A stretch of 64,000 bases of DNA. Source: Kalaharituber pfeilii. Its lineage: Eukaryota > Ascomycota > Pezizomycetes > Pezizales > Pezizaceae. Every line of letters begins with the position of its first letter. Position 1 is the first letter of the stretch. Positions 1 to 11,622 of the stretch are shown piece by piece. Under the pieces are notes generated by a model. That model was given only the letters and a program-made list of their open reading frames with translations, was not told where the DNA came from and made no database searches. Both the position numbers and the translations under genes were made by a program. The stretch lies in the NCBI GenBank assembly GCA_015179045.1, contig WHUZ01000020.1, forward strand, positions 1-64,000, in the 5' to 3' direction.

Positions 1-2162
1 GAAAAATTCGTAAACCTGCCAACTCTTGTCACTGCCCCGTCTCATGCGTCCTCCCCTACTGGTGAGGAAGAGTCCAAGGCTATCAATACTGTAGCTACAA
101 CTTCACCATCGCACATGGAGAATGAGTCTTGCCAATCCGGCAAGAAGCCTCCAATGAATCCTGTTCTAGAAGACAAACCTCTGGAGATATTTGCTCAGCA
201 TATTAGAGCATTGCCCTCAAAATTCGCAGTTTCCATGTTTGGAGAAAGGATAGTTAAACCTGTCAAACAGAAAGTTACTAACACTTCTTTATTTTACTAT
301 TCAGCTACTCTACCAGCAGCAGCAACCAATGCATTCTCTGGACCAAGTCCTGACGACGTTGTTCTTGCGGCCCAGAGCCAATCCAAAGGTGAGAATTACA
401 TGTACCTGACACTCACGGGGGAGCATTAATAGAACTCACCTTTACATTATATATAGGATTTGGGAATTCTCCAAAGGCAAAGGGAAAACGTAAAGATGAG
501 GCTGCACTGTCAGCAGAGGAGGTTTCAGATGGAGTCAAGACCTTGAATATCTCTACGCCAGCTGCTGCCTCCTACACTACGGAGCTCGAGCGAATAGCCA
601 AGACTCGCAAGAACATCGATGTTCTAGAAGAGTATAAGAAAACCAATGCTAAAGATAGTGCCAATTTCGTGGTCATAGGTATGCAGTTATGGATGATAGT
701 GCTAGAGCTAATGGCTAATATCATTATGCAGGTCATGTTGATGCTGGAAAAAGCACACTGATGGGGCGCCTGTTATATGACTTGGGTGTCGTTGATGAAA
801 GGACAATGAGAAAATATAAACAGGAAGCAGAACACATAGGGAGGTCATCGTTTGCCTTCGCGTGGGTGTTGGATCAAACAAGTGAGGAGCGAAACCGGTG
901 AGCTCCCCTCATTTTATCCATACCCCTGGGTAATACGATTCACTAGTTCAAGACTGACAATTTACTCACATGTGACACAGCGGAGTTACCATTGATATCG
1001 CTACAAACAAATTTGAAACCGAGAATTGCAGTTTCACGATACTCGATGCACCTGGCCATAAAGACTTCATACCAAATATGATTGCAGGTGCATCACAAGC
1101 CGACTTTGCCGTTCTTGTCATAGACTCCTCAGTAGGAGAATTCGAAACAGGGTTTAATCACAGAGGGCAAACTAAGGAACATACTCTCTTGGTTAGGTGC
1201 ATGGGAGTGCAGAGAATAATCGTGGCTGTGAACAAATTGGACAATACCAATTGGTCTCAGGCTCGATTTGAAGAAATACAGCAGCAGATATCTCAATTTT
1301 TGACAGCAGCTGGTTTCGATCCCAAAAATGTATCATTTATTCCATGCAGTGGCTTAACTGGAGACAATATCACACGGAAGCCAAAGGAAGATGTGTTGCC
1401 CTGGTATGACGGCCCGACGTTAGTGGAAGAACTAGGTCGGTAAATTGCTTCTACCACTTACCCGCTATGTAGGCACTATTCAGTCTAACATCTTACAGAA
1501 AAGTCCAAACCTATGAAGCGAGCTGTTGAGAAGCCGTTCCGCCTCACAATCAGTGATATATTCCGAGGGGGTGTTACCCGCCCTGTGTCAATTTCTGGAC
1601 GAATAGAAAGTGGATATGTGCAAATTGGTGATATTCTCCTGGATATGCCCATTGCGGAGAAAGTGGCCGTGAAAGCAATTGAGGTAGATGATGAGCCGCA
1701 AGATTGGGCAGTCGCCGGGCACAATGTGGTACTGCATCTAGGAGGAATTGATATTGACCATTTGAAGTTGGTGATCCAGGAATTTATCCCCTGCAAAAAT
1801 GGTTGATGCTGACCATGAAGTACAGACAAGGGGATATTTTGTGTGATGCCACAAATTCTGTTCCTGCCGTGGCCACGTTCACTATGAAGGTATTAGCTTT
1901 TGAGAGTATCACACCTATGGCGGTTGATATTCATCGTGGAAGGCTGGATGCCCCTGGAAAAGTATCTCGTCTGATAAACATTATCGAGAAAAGCACCGGT
2001 GCAGTTCTTCCTAAGAAGCCTAGACACATAGCACCCGGCTCAATAGCAACCATTCAGGTGGATGTTGTGGGAGGTACAATTCCCGTAGAGCCCCAGACAC
2101 GAATCGTGCTTCGGGCAGATGGGCACACGGTGGCTGCTGGGCGGGTAGAAGCGCAAGTTTGA
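1..2162 (+). CDS. HBS1: Hbs1, ribosome-rescue GTPase (3' part, N-terminus outside window)
   Basis: eRF1/eRF3-like decoding GTPase that works with Dom34/Pelota to dissociate stalled ribosomes in no-go and non-stop mRNA decay, in the cytosol. Proposed exons: <1-388, 457-678, 732-897, 981-1435, 1499-1766, 1826-2162 (611 codons visible). All GTPase motifs are readable across the junctions: G1 GHVDAGKST, switch I GVTIDIA, G3 DAPGHKDF, G4 NKLD, G5 SGLTG. Two beta-barrel domains follow, ending in [18 protein letters not shown]. The linker motif [10 protein letters not shown] and absence of an eRF3-type Q-rich region favour Hbs1 over eRF3 or EF-1alpha. Two donors are non-standard (GTCGGT at 1436, GTTGGT at 1767). 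They were chosen because they restore frame and family sequence; the last intron has a clean CTGAC branch site 12 nt before its acceptor. Identity is seen from motifs; exact junctions are inferred. Confidence 0.93.
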
Positions 2163-2678
2163 GAAAAATACCTGCCAACGGCGGCCGAATAGGCTACATA
2201 TTTTGGATAAATTGGAGTTTGGCGCAATTACTGGAGAGTACTTTGTACTACTGCCTAGTTGAATTTCAATCGCATGGATGTACATAAATATGCATGTACC
2301 AGGTGTACTCAGTACTGCGATGGTGGATTTACTAGCTGAGCATGAGATTACAGCATTGCAAGGCATTCTCGAGAATATGCTTACTTTACATAATGAGGCC
2401 AACCAGCATATCGATCCGCAGAAGGCCGAAGTATTAAGCCACAGCTTTCTTGTAGCCACGTCGCGGTTATTCAGTGCCTGTTGAGAGCTAGAAACAGGGC
2501 GTGAATGTTATCGCCACATGTCCTTAAGGTGGAGCTGGAGCTGGGGCTGGAGCTTCGAGTGGGCTTGGCAAGCGGAGGGGTCGATGGAATGTTCCTGGCG
2601 CTTCTCCGGGTGGCTAAGCATTCCAGGCAAGGACTATCACCCTCATTTCTAGTACCTTACTAGTCTCGTAACTAGTTC
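2163..2678. other. HBS1 3' flank, no gene seen
   Basis: No supported gene. It holds the presumed HBS1 3' UTR and, near 2529-2556, a short tandem run of GGAGCT/GGGGCT hexamers. Confidence 0.5.
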
Positions 2679-3376
2679 GTCTACCCTTGCTATAACGAAA
2701 CTCGCTATAGCGAAAACCTTGCTATACCGAAAATTGCACGGAGCCATTATTCCGTTCGCACTCAAAGACCTCTTGCTATAACGAAAATCCACCAAATAAC
2801 GAAACGAAAATTAGATTGAGTGAAAGTTATTTCTGTGTACATACAAATTATTCTTGTTATAACGGAAAATGGCTAGTGGAATGCATAACTAACCAAGGAC
2901 CACCCAATTGCACAACTAGAAACTTCTAAGCCCAATTCCACAAAAAAGGGTGTGTTTGGATTGTACCGGATTCATTGTGAAATACTTTCGAACTGCGTCT
3001 CGGGATTCTTTTTGTATTTGCAGCTCCAGTCTTCTTTTTGCATAGGTGCTGCTTTTCTAACTTGAGGTTCGGCTTTGTAGGTAATTTTGCTTCAACAACA
3101 TGATTGATTTTTGCATCCGCATAGTACGTGATCAATACTTCTGTACTCTCAATTTTGTAGTCTCATTTTTTCCTACTCCAGTTATTTCCATCAGGAGGAA
3201 AATCACGGAGTTAAAATCTGTTGCCATAAATTTGGGTGGCAGCTTAGGTACTCGGGCTTCTAAATTCAGCTGCCAAGGACATGACTAATCTTGCCACCTA
3301 ATATTCTATAACGAAACCTTGCTATAACGAAAAAAAAAGTGCCAGATTTTTGGTTTTCGTTATAGCAAGGGTAGAC
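2679..3376. mobile_element. Non-autonomous TIR DNA transposon (pogo/Tigger-like MITE)
   Basis: A 22-nt perfect terminal inverted repeat lies at 2679-2700 and 3355-3376, reading CTACCCTTGCTATAACGAAA inward with two further matching bases outside. Chance occurrence at this spacing is negligible. The ends carry extra subterminal copies of GCTATAACGAAA-type words (near 2704, 2719, 2772, 3305 and 3320; one at 2704 reads GCTATAGCGAAA), as expected for transposase-binding sites of pogo/Tigger-type elements. The right end is followed by TA (3379-3380), compatible with a TA target site; the left outer bases have decayed. The 698-bp interior has no transposase frame, so the copy is non-autonomous. The superfamily call rests on TIR style only. 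Confidence 0.8.
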
Positions 3377-3997
3377 TGTACATACAAGTAAGAAGTAGCT
3401 TTCTTCAACGTGTCCAATTCGGGGGGGTGGGGGGGGGGGGGGGCAATTTGCCTCCTGGCGCCTCTGGCCGTGGCAAGCGCAATCGCAAGAAGGCCAGGCA
3501 GGTCAGGTTGTCATGACTAAGTCTCGTACCCAGGTGCTGCTAGGCGGACTGGACAGATCGCCTGGTAGTGGGCGACTGCAGCCCCTGCCCCCTGCAACCG
3601 CCGCTGCACGCACCCCCGCCAAAAGCGCCCACCAAACGATCCCGACCACCTTAAGCCCCACGGCCCTAAGCATAGTAAAAATAATACTGTATGTAGCGTA
3701 TGTACGAAGTAGCCACCGTTGCGAGAACCTCCCGCAAAAAAGGCCAGGTAGCAACAATTGAACAATCCGTCCCAGTACTTAAGGCTTATTTCTCCAACAC
3801 CCCTCCAAACGTTTTTGTCTTTTCCTCTCCAATTTCTCAGAGATAGACCCATCCCTTCTGCACTCATTCTCTAACGAAGTAGTCTAATTCTCACCCCCCC
3901 AAATCTTACACGCACATTAGAGGACACCTTTTAACATTCGCTATATCCTCCTCCAGCTGAATCACAGCGTGATACCAGCATCCACTCCACACCGCTC
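3377..3997 (+). promoter_or_regulatory. KAR2 upstream region with G-tract and GC-rich block
   Basis: Starts at the transposon end. A run of G7-T-G15 (3421-3443) is followed by a GC- and CpG-rich block to about 3660, then a pyrimidine-rich leader from about 3780 to the ATG, typical of fungal promoters. Overlapping short frames on both strands look like shadows of the GC-rich sequence. No TATA box could be assigned with confidence. Confidence 0.5.
3965..3971 (+). promoter_or_regulatory. Candidate unfolded-protein response element (CAGCGTG)
   Basis: CAGCGTG, identical to the core of the yeast Hac1 UPRE that controls KAR2, lies 27 nt before the KAR2 ATG. A 7-mer can occur by chance, and the position is unusually close to the start codon, probably inside the 5' leader. 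Function is inferred only from the match and the gene it precedes. Confidence 0.35.
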
Positions 3998-6246
3998 ATG
4001 ATGGAATCAAGGGGCAAGAGGACCTCTTGGGTCACACTGCTCTATCTTCTAGTGATACTAGTAGCTCCTCTACTGTTAATAACACCCGCAAAAGCTGCGG
4101 ACCCGACTGAGGAATATGGCACTGGTACGTTTGGCCCCATTCTTCCCTGGCTGCTTGTCGAGGAGGTGACCCACTCTAACAGGTTGATAGTCATCGGTAT
4201 CGATTTGGGAACAACGTACTCTTGCGTTGCTGTTATGAAGAATGGAAAAGTCGAAATTCTTGTCAATGACCAGGGACACCGTATCACTCCATCATATGTC
4301 GCCTTTACCGACGAAGAGAGGTTAGTAGGTGACGCAGCGAAGAATCAAGCCGCTGCTAACCCAACAAATACCATTTTCGACATCAAGTAAGTAACCTTTT
4401 ATTGAATTGGATAACATCATGAGGGTGTGTTGCTAATGATTACCTTCTATAGGCGTCTCATTGGTCGTACCTTCAATGACAAGGATGTTCAGAATGATAT
4501 CAAGCATTTCCCATTCAAAGTCCTCGAGAAGGATGGAAAGCCAGTCGTCAGCGTCAAATACCAAGGAAAAGACAAGACCTTCACTCCTGAGGAGATCTCC
4601 GCCATGATTTTGGGCAAGATGAAGGAAATCGCTGAGTCCTACTTGGGTAAGAAGGTCACCCACGCCGTCGTCACAGTCCCAGCCTACTTCAATGACAACC
4701 AGCGCCAGGCCACCAAGGACGCCGGTGTCATCGCCGGTCTTAACGTCCTCCGTATCGTTAACGAGCCTACCGCTGCCGCTCTCGCCTATGGATTGAACCA
4801 GAAGGGTGATGAGCGCCAGATCATTGTCTATGACCTTGGTGGAGGTACTTTCGATGTTTCTCTCTTGGCCATCGAAGATGGATTCTTTGAGGTCTTGGCC
4901 ACCGCTGGTGATACCCATCTTGGAGGAGAAGACTTCGATTACAGGGTTATTCAACACTTCACCAAGCTCTACAATAAGAAACACAACACCGACATCACCA
5001 AGAACTTGAAGACTATGGGCAAGCTTAAGCGTGAGGTTGAGAAGGCCAAGCGAACCTTGTCCTCACAAATGTCCGTCAGAATTGAGATTGAAGCCTTCCA
5101 TGATGGCAATGACTTCTCCGAGACCCTTACCAGGGCTAAGTTCGAAGAACTCAACATGGACTTGTTCAAGAAGACTCTCAAGCCAGTTGAGCAAGTCCTC
5201 AAGGATGCCAATATGAAGAAGAGTGATGTCCATGACATTGTCCTTGTTGGTGGTTCCACTCGTATCCCCAAAGTCAAGGCTCTACTTGAGGACTACTTTA
5301 ACGGCAAGCAAGCTTCCCAGAGCATCAACCCTGATGAGGCTGTTGCCTACGGTGCTGCCGTCCAAGGTGGTATCTTGTCAAGGGAAGAGGGTACTACGGG
5401 CGTTGTCCTTGCTGATGTCAATCCTTTGACCCTGGGTATTGAAACAACTGGAGGTGTCATGACTAAGATCATCCCAAGAAACACAAACATTCCTACCCGC
5501 AAGTCCCAAATTTTCTCCACCGCTGCTGATAACCAGCCTGTTGTGTTGATTCAAGTCTGTAAGTATCCATATGTTGCTCCATCCATAGAGCTAGCATTTT
5601 TCTAACTATTGTGAATAGACGAGGGTGAACGTGCCATGACCAAGGACAATAACTTGTTGGGCAAGTTCGAGCTCACTGGCATTCCCCCAGCTCCCCGTGG
5701 TGTTCCTCAGATTGAGGTTCAATTCGAGATCGACAGCAACGGTATCCTCAAGGTCTCTGCCGCTGATAAGGGCACTGGCAAGTCTGAGTCGATCACCATC
5801 ACCAACGACAAGGGCCGTCTCACCCAGGAGGAAATTGAACGCATGGTTGCTGAGGCTGAGAAGTTCGCCGATGAGGATAAAGCCAACCGCGAAAAGGTCG
5901 AAGCCAGGAACGGATTTGAACTCTACGCCTTCTCTCTTAAGAATCAAGTAAACGACAAGGAGGGATTGGGTGGCAAGATCTCTGAAGAGGATAAGGAGAC
6001 TCTCCTCGAGGCCATCAAGGAAGCTACTGAGTGGTTGGATGAGAATGGCCAGACAGCTACAGTACGTACCTTCTTTTGATTTTCCTAAGGTAGGATTTGA
6101 TTGCTAATGATTTTCTACAGGCTGAGGACTTTGCGGAGCAGAAGGAGAAGCTTAGCAATGTCGCATACCCAATCACTTCTAAGATCTATGAATCCGGCTC
6201 ATCCGGATCAGCTGATGAGGAGCCAGATGCGCACGACGAGTTGTGA
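3998..6246 (+). CDS. KAR2: ER Hsp70 chaperone BiP/Kar2
   Basis: Lumenal Hsp70 that drives Sec61 translocation, folding, ERAD and sensing of unfolded proteins. Exons 3998-4124, 4191-4386, 4453-5558, 5619-6061, 6121-6246 give 665 aa, the normal BiP length. An N-terminal signal peptide (basic start, then a run rich in L/V/I, ending near AKAAD) precedes the mature protein. Splicing intron 1 joins EEYGT to [12 protein letters not shown]. Hsp70 signatures are present: [23 protein letters not shown] and [15 protein letters not shown]. The chain ends in HDEL, the ER retrieval signal. Introns are 66, 66, 60 and 59 nt with canonical GT-AG ends. Codon use in exons 3-4 is strongly C-ending, unlike HBS1, as expected for an abundant protein. 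A second ATG directly follows the first and either could be used. Confidence 0.98.
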
Positions 6247-6736
6247 TGTTATGAAAAATTGTCATTATGGGATGGGATGGTGCAGTTTTTTCTTTTATGC
6301 ATTATCTCAGGGTATAACTGTCTTGGCGATAAAAAATATCTGCTAGGCTTTGAACCCTGAACACTGTAGATTTTAGGTCTTTGTTTTTCCTTTTGGCTTA
6401 GTATCAGGTGTCAATGGATGTCATCATGAGCACACAAACATGCGTATTGCTACGCCGTAATCTACCGTGAATCATCTTGAACAGTCATACGCTTCGATTC
6501 CAGGCATTCTAGTTCCTCCGGAATTTCGATCTAAGTCTCTCATCTCCCAACCGAGATTAAGTGGCAGACAAGGTCAGAGTTCACCAATACGCACTACACA
6601 GATAAGATAAGATGGATAAGACGGCGATAAGATTATGTTAAACGCCACCTCTTTGCCGAAATGACCACACCACCACACCCCCATTTATGCCCATCCCCAT
6701 TCCCCCTCCGTTTAAGTGAGCGCCAGCTCTCAATGA
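6247..6736. other. KAR2 / mitochondrial gene intergenic region
   Basis: 490 bp without a gene: the KAR2 3' UTR and the promoter of the next gene. The only notable element is a cluster of GATA motifs described separately. Confidence 0.6.
6601..6631 (+). promoter_or_regulatory. Cluster of four GATAAG motifs
   Basis: GATAAG occurs at 6601, 6606, 6615 and 6626, four copies in 31 bp, 106-136 bp before the ATG at 6737. HGATAR is the consensus for fungal GATA factors (nitrogen activators such as AreA, iron repressors such as SreA). The density is far above chance, but which factor binds, if any, cannot be told. Confidence 0.45.
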
Positions 6737-9700
6737 ATGAGCCAGTCCATATTCTGCTCAGCTCTGGGCAGAGCCCTGACACGCAGTCCGCTCAGCTGCT
6801 TCGCTCTCTCCCGTCTTAATTCTACCTTCTCCACCGCCACGGATGCCTCACAACCCGCAAAGCCGCCCGGAGATGGTGACGGCAGGCACGATGCTCCTTC
6901 TGAGCGGGAAGAGCCAGCTCCAGTACTTAGGCCGGTCCCGCTCCATACTCGCACTGGTAGAAGAATTCCGCAACTGCTCATCACCCTCCGGGACCTAGGA
7001 CTAGCGAAAGATATTCCTGGTCCGGTGCGTGGGAAACGTAACTTGGCCCACACGAATCCTCGGCTTCCGGAGAAGAGGTCCCAGCGGAGGAGGTATGACT
7101 GGAGGTGGATCAAGCAGAATGAACAACTATACAGGAAGACTGCGTCCAGCAAGTGGAGTCCCCATGAGAAAATCTCGTACTACGAGGCCATTCGGCGGCA
7201 CAAGCTTCACCTGGCCCAACTCGTTGTGGACCCCCATTACAAAGGCAAGAGCAAGTTCGAGCGTAGAGCGGGCCACGCAGGGGAGGATTTGTCCCTTTCA
7301 AGCATAGCAAAAGAATACATGGAAGCAGTCACCTGGTTCAAAAACTGCACCTTCTCCCCATTTTACGAAAACTCGAACAAGATACGGATATACACTGGCT
7401 TAGACCCTGATATTGTCATCATTTACAAAGTCTTCACTGATAGAAACCAGCAATACCTGAAATCCAAAGGCTATGACCCCTGTGACGTCGTCGTCTGGGG
7501 ATGGATCCTCGCCGCAAACGACGGACAGCAAGCAGGGCGTAGAATGAAGATGTATCAAGAAGGCGGTATTAACTCTCCTCTTGACAAAATGCCCCCTAAA
7601 CCCTTTCCCACATTTCTTCTGCTACATACAATTCGCCGGAAGCCTCTCTCACGCGCCACAATCGAGTACATGCTCACCTGCAGCCCTGCCATGCTTACCA
7701 GTCTCGGCTACGACCACAAGTCCAAAATACTCTTCTTCATCCGTCTAATGCGGCGAGTCCAGGAAGAGAACATCCTCGCCCTGCCCTATCTTGCCCATTT
7801 GATCGTTACGCATCTAGTCCCACACGAGAATTGCTCGCCCCGCTCGATTCAGAATCTTACATTTTATTATAATCGGCTCCTGGCGCTGATGGCCAGACCC
7901 CCACCAGATAGACCATACCAGTCCCATCCCATCATACAACAGAGTCAGTTTACTTTATTGAGGAACATGAGTTCAATAAATATCATGGTTACGAGAGAGG
8001 GGTACCGGGCTATCATATCTGTTCAGCTCGCGAGAGCAAAGACGAAAGAGGAGAGGGAGAGGATCAGGGGAATGAAAATGTCGTGGCCGCCATGGCCCGA
8101 GGAAAGAGATGCCTGGAGCGACAGACGGCATGAGGGTAAGGTTACGAGGGCAGGTGTGATTTTAAGACAGATGCGGGACGCAGGGTACCCGTTTGAGGAG
8201 TGGGAATTTGCGGCAGATGTCCTGGCAGGAGAAGATTTTGATTTGACACCGACTGTCGCGCATAGGACGTATCTCCGCCTTCCACCGGTGCAGGTTTCGC
8301 CAAGCGTCCGTATGCCAATTGAAAAATACACCCGCCTCGAGACAGACAAAGAGCAGACGAAAAAGGTAGAGTTCGAGGCTCCCCCACCAGATCGCTCAAC
8401 TCCATTCTCAACTATACCATCCCCTTCTCCCCCCACAACCTCACCTCCTGCTACCAGCACGAACAAACCCCGTCCGGAGCTCCCGCGTAGCGATAGCATC
8501 ATCTGGGAAGCCCGCATTCGCGCCACTCGCACACTCGAAGAGGCTTGGTCCTGCTTCCTTAACGCCCGCGACTCCATGGACACGCCCACTGTCCGCGTCT
8601 ACTACGCCCTGTTTGAAAAGATCATCTTCGCAGACCGGCTCCGACGACAGGCCAAGGCAGAGCAAAACCGACTCAATATCTCCGCTCCAGGTGGCAGCGC
8701 CAATTCCAACTCCACGACCATGCCGGCGGACCCGACGCCAGAGGAATTAGCAGCCCTATCGCAAGATTCCTCAGTCATCAACCTCCTTATGTCGCTTCCT
8801 AGAAATCTGACACCCGAACAACGTATTACGGTTCTCCACAGCCACGTCAACCAGTTGCGTCTCAAACAGCTTCAAGACGAGAAGTACAAGTACAACTCCG
8901 ACAAGGCTGTCCCCGGCGAAGGCAAGGAGGTTATTCCCGCGCCATTTTCCCCCTCAGAGGGCGGAGTACATGTCCCAGTTCCGCCTCCTTCACTGGGAAT
9001 CTGTACCAGATGATGCATAGTGATGGAGTGAAGCCGTCGCGCAGCTTGCTGATTTTGCTGTTGAAAGAGGCAAGAGATATGGATACAGCGGAATGGCTAC
9101 TGGGCGAGGACTTGGTCAAAAAATTCTGGAGTTACCCGTCGGTAATGGCGAGGAAAGGAGATAATGTGCGTCCGAATTGGAAGCTGTTGACGGCGTATTT
9201 GAATGCATTGGTGAATAGCGGCTATGTGGAGCGCGCTGTCAGATTACTTATCACATGCAGTGCCGGGGAAAAGGACGGGATGAGATGGCGGTACCTACCT
9301 GCTTGGAACGTTGCGCTCAAGGCTCTAGTCAATTCGGAGCGCCCAGATCCGTCATCAACACAAGGTGGCAGAAGCGAGGCCCAGAGGTCGCGGGTGGAGA
9401 GGATCAAAAAGAGAGCGCTATTGGTATGGAAGATTTATCTGCTTATGAGGGATCTGAAGGTCGAGATTGACGAGGAGACGTTGATGGCGCTGTGTGAGGC
9501 GGCGCAGAGGCAATTGGAGGCGGAAAGGGAGTGGAAGGAGACCTGGACGGGAGAGGGACTAACACAGGGAGAGGCGGAAATTTTGTGGGATGGGAAGAGG
9601 CCGTGGGAGCAGGTAATCAGGGTGTTTAGGTCAATGGTGGGTTGGACGCAGAGGGCGGAGGAGAAGGAGGAGGAGATTCGTAATCTAAAACGTCTGGCGG

Positions 9701-10358
9701 AACAAGATAGCGACGCGGACAAGGAAGGAGCATCCAGTCTCGAGACGGAAGATCCAACTCTTGAGCCTTTCTGGGCCTCACTCGACGACGACGACGTCCC
9801 AGGCGAATTCTTCAGCTCAATCGAGTCCACTCCGCAATCCCCATCTCCTCCACCCCCACCTCCACCTCCACCTCCACCTGCAGCCCCTTCCCAACCCCCC
9901 CCACTACCCCACCTCCCGCTCTTCTGCCCCCACATTATGTCCCATCTTTCCCCGCCCTCCACTCCTACCTCCGGCTCCTAGGCCACGCATGCCAACACAC
10001 CGAACTTCTCCTCACCCTCTCCTGGATGGTCCGAGTCGTTCGCTCCGGCGACGTCAACGTGCCCCTGGCCGGGACCGACGCCGTGGGCGCGACAGCGGGA
10101 GATAAGAGACGGTGTAGGGTGATGGTGACGTGCGTTCGAGTGTTTTTGGAGCGCGGCGGGAAAGGGGGCCCGCAGGGATGGGAAGGGGAAGTGGCGAGGA
10201 AGTTGATTGAGGGCGTAGGCGAGGGAGCGGAAGGAGGTGGGAGGGACATGGGTGTGCTGTGGGGAGGGTGGCCGACAGACGAGGAGGCCGAGACGTATAA
10301 AGCGAACGGAGTGAACGGGTTGACTTGGGGGACGTCTGGGGAGAGTGGGAGTGGCTAG
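6737..10358 (+). CDS. Mitochondrial helical-repeat (PPR-like) protein, uncharacterised
   Basis: Long protein of a Pezizomycotina family I recognise only as uncharacterised mitochondrial PPR-like proteins; a role in organelle RNA processing or translation would be inference. The N-terminus is rich in R, S, L and A with no early acidic residues, like a mitochondrial presequence. Helical segments with family features follow, including SWPPWPEERDAW and RMRDAGYP-like turns. Frame changes twice. At about 8890-8957 (GTACAA to a CCATTTTCCCCCTCAG acceptor; alternative acceptor 8978) an intron fits and restores LYQMM..DGVKPS. Near 9825-9902 a proline-coding tract is followed by a different frame that reads YVPSFPALHSYLRLLG and continues to 10358. 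Either a 59-nt intron (9825-9883) or a one-base length error in the C8 run at 9895-9902 would explain it. The model joined as 6737-8889, 8958-9824, 9884-10358 is in frame (1164 aa). Confidence 0.75.
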
Positions 10359-10656
10359 CTAGAGGTTGAGAATTTGTTTGTGGCGTGTGAAAATTGCGGC
10401 GTATTTACGGTTGTGTGAAGAGTACTTACTAGAAAAATACCCATTTCAGCATTAAGCATAATGAAGCTGTACATATTTAGTTTTATATATATCCTTCATC
10501 TTTTCTCCTTACTCCCATCTCCATTCCCGCTCCACCCCACTCCCCACTTCCCAGGTCAAGTAATTCAGAACTAGCAAGTCTAGACGTGGCAAGGTCTGTT
10601 ACACAGTAACGAAACGAAACATTCCCCGTCCAAAATCTTAAGAATAAATAAACGAA

Positions 10657-10659
<3 letters not shown>

Positions 10660-10698
<39 letters not shown>

Positions 10699-10865
10699 TT
10701 CACCCAATGGATTTTTTTTTTTTTTTTTTTTTTTATACGACCGTTCGGGGTGGCTATTAAAGTCACACAAATTGCCATCCAGCTAGCCGGTGTACGGTAG
10801 ACTTTTTGCGTTTTTTCGAAAACAGAAAAAAAAATTTTTTTGTATTAGTTTATACATAGCCATAG

Positions 10866-10898
<33 letters not shown>

Positions 10899-11049
10899 GG
10901 CAAGGTCGACGACGACGACGGCAGCCGCTCGCAAACCCGTAACCCTGAAACTGTACTTACGGTCTAACCTATACCAAGGAGCAAAAAAAAGAAAAAAAAA
11001 AAAAAAAAAAAATTAGAATAGAATCCCAAAAGTAAAGCTGTGTAGAGGA

Positions 11050-11082
<33 letters not shown>
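10660..11082. repeat. Cluster of long poly(A)/poly(T) tracts
   Basis: Within 423 bp: A34 at 10660-10693, T23 at 10712-10734, A29 at 10866-10894, A8-G-A21 at 10983-11012, and T31 at 11052-11082. A and T tracts face each other, so foldback pairing is possible (A34 with T23 across 18 nt). They lie in the shared 3' region of two convergent genes. Exact lengths may be affected by sequencing slippage. Confidence 0.85.
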
Positions 11083-11085
<3 letters not shown>

Positions 11086-11532
11086 TCTAGAGTAGAGTCT
11101 AGCAACTGGAAATCCTAACGGAAAGTTCTACGACTCGGTCAATAAAGGAAGGAAGGAAATATATCCAGCCCCTCATATCCGCCAAAAATTATCAAAAAAA
11201 AACAAAAAAAACAAGCAAATTTGGGCCAAATGAAACCTTTTTTGTAAAGTGTACTTTTTTATGATTAGTTCCGGATGTGATTTTCTGGGGTTCAATATAA
11301 AAGATTTCATGTAATCATGTGTTAAAAAAAAAAAAGAAAAAAAAAAACCAATTAATTCCTCTTTTTTCATTTCTTGATCACAGACATACACACACATACA
11401 CAAAAATCTCTCTGTATTTCTTCAAATTCCATCAAAGTCACACAATCACAATTCAAACAGAAAAATATTACAAGCAAAAAAAGAAGACTTACATATGTTA
11501 TCACACCACATCACATTCGTAAATTCTCGTTA

Positions 11533-11622
11533 AAAAGAAAAAAGAAAAAAGAAAAAGAAAAAGAAAAAGAAAATTAAAAGAAAAAGAAAAATAAAATAAA
11601 AAATAAAAACAAAAAAATGGAA
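11533..11622. repeat. A-rich AAAAAG/AAAAT microsatellite
   Basis: Imperfect tandem purine repeat built of GAAAAA units changing to TAAAA units. No coding sense. Confidence 0.7.
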
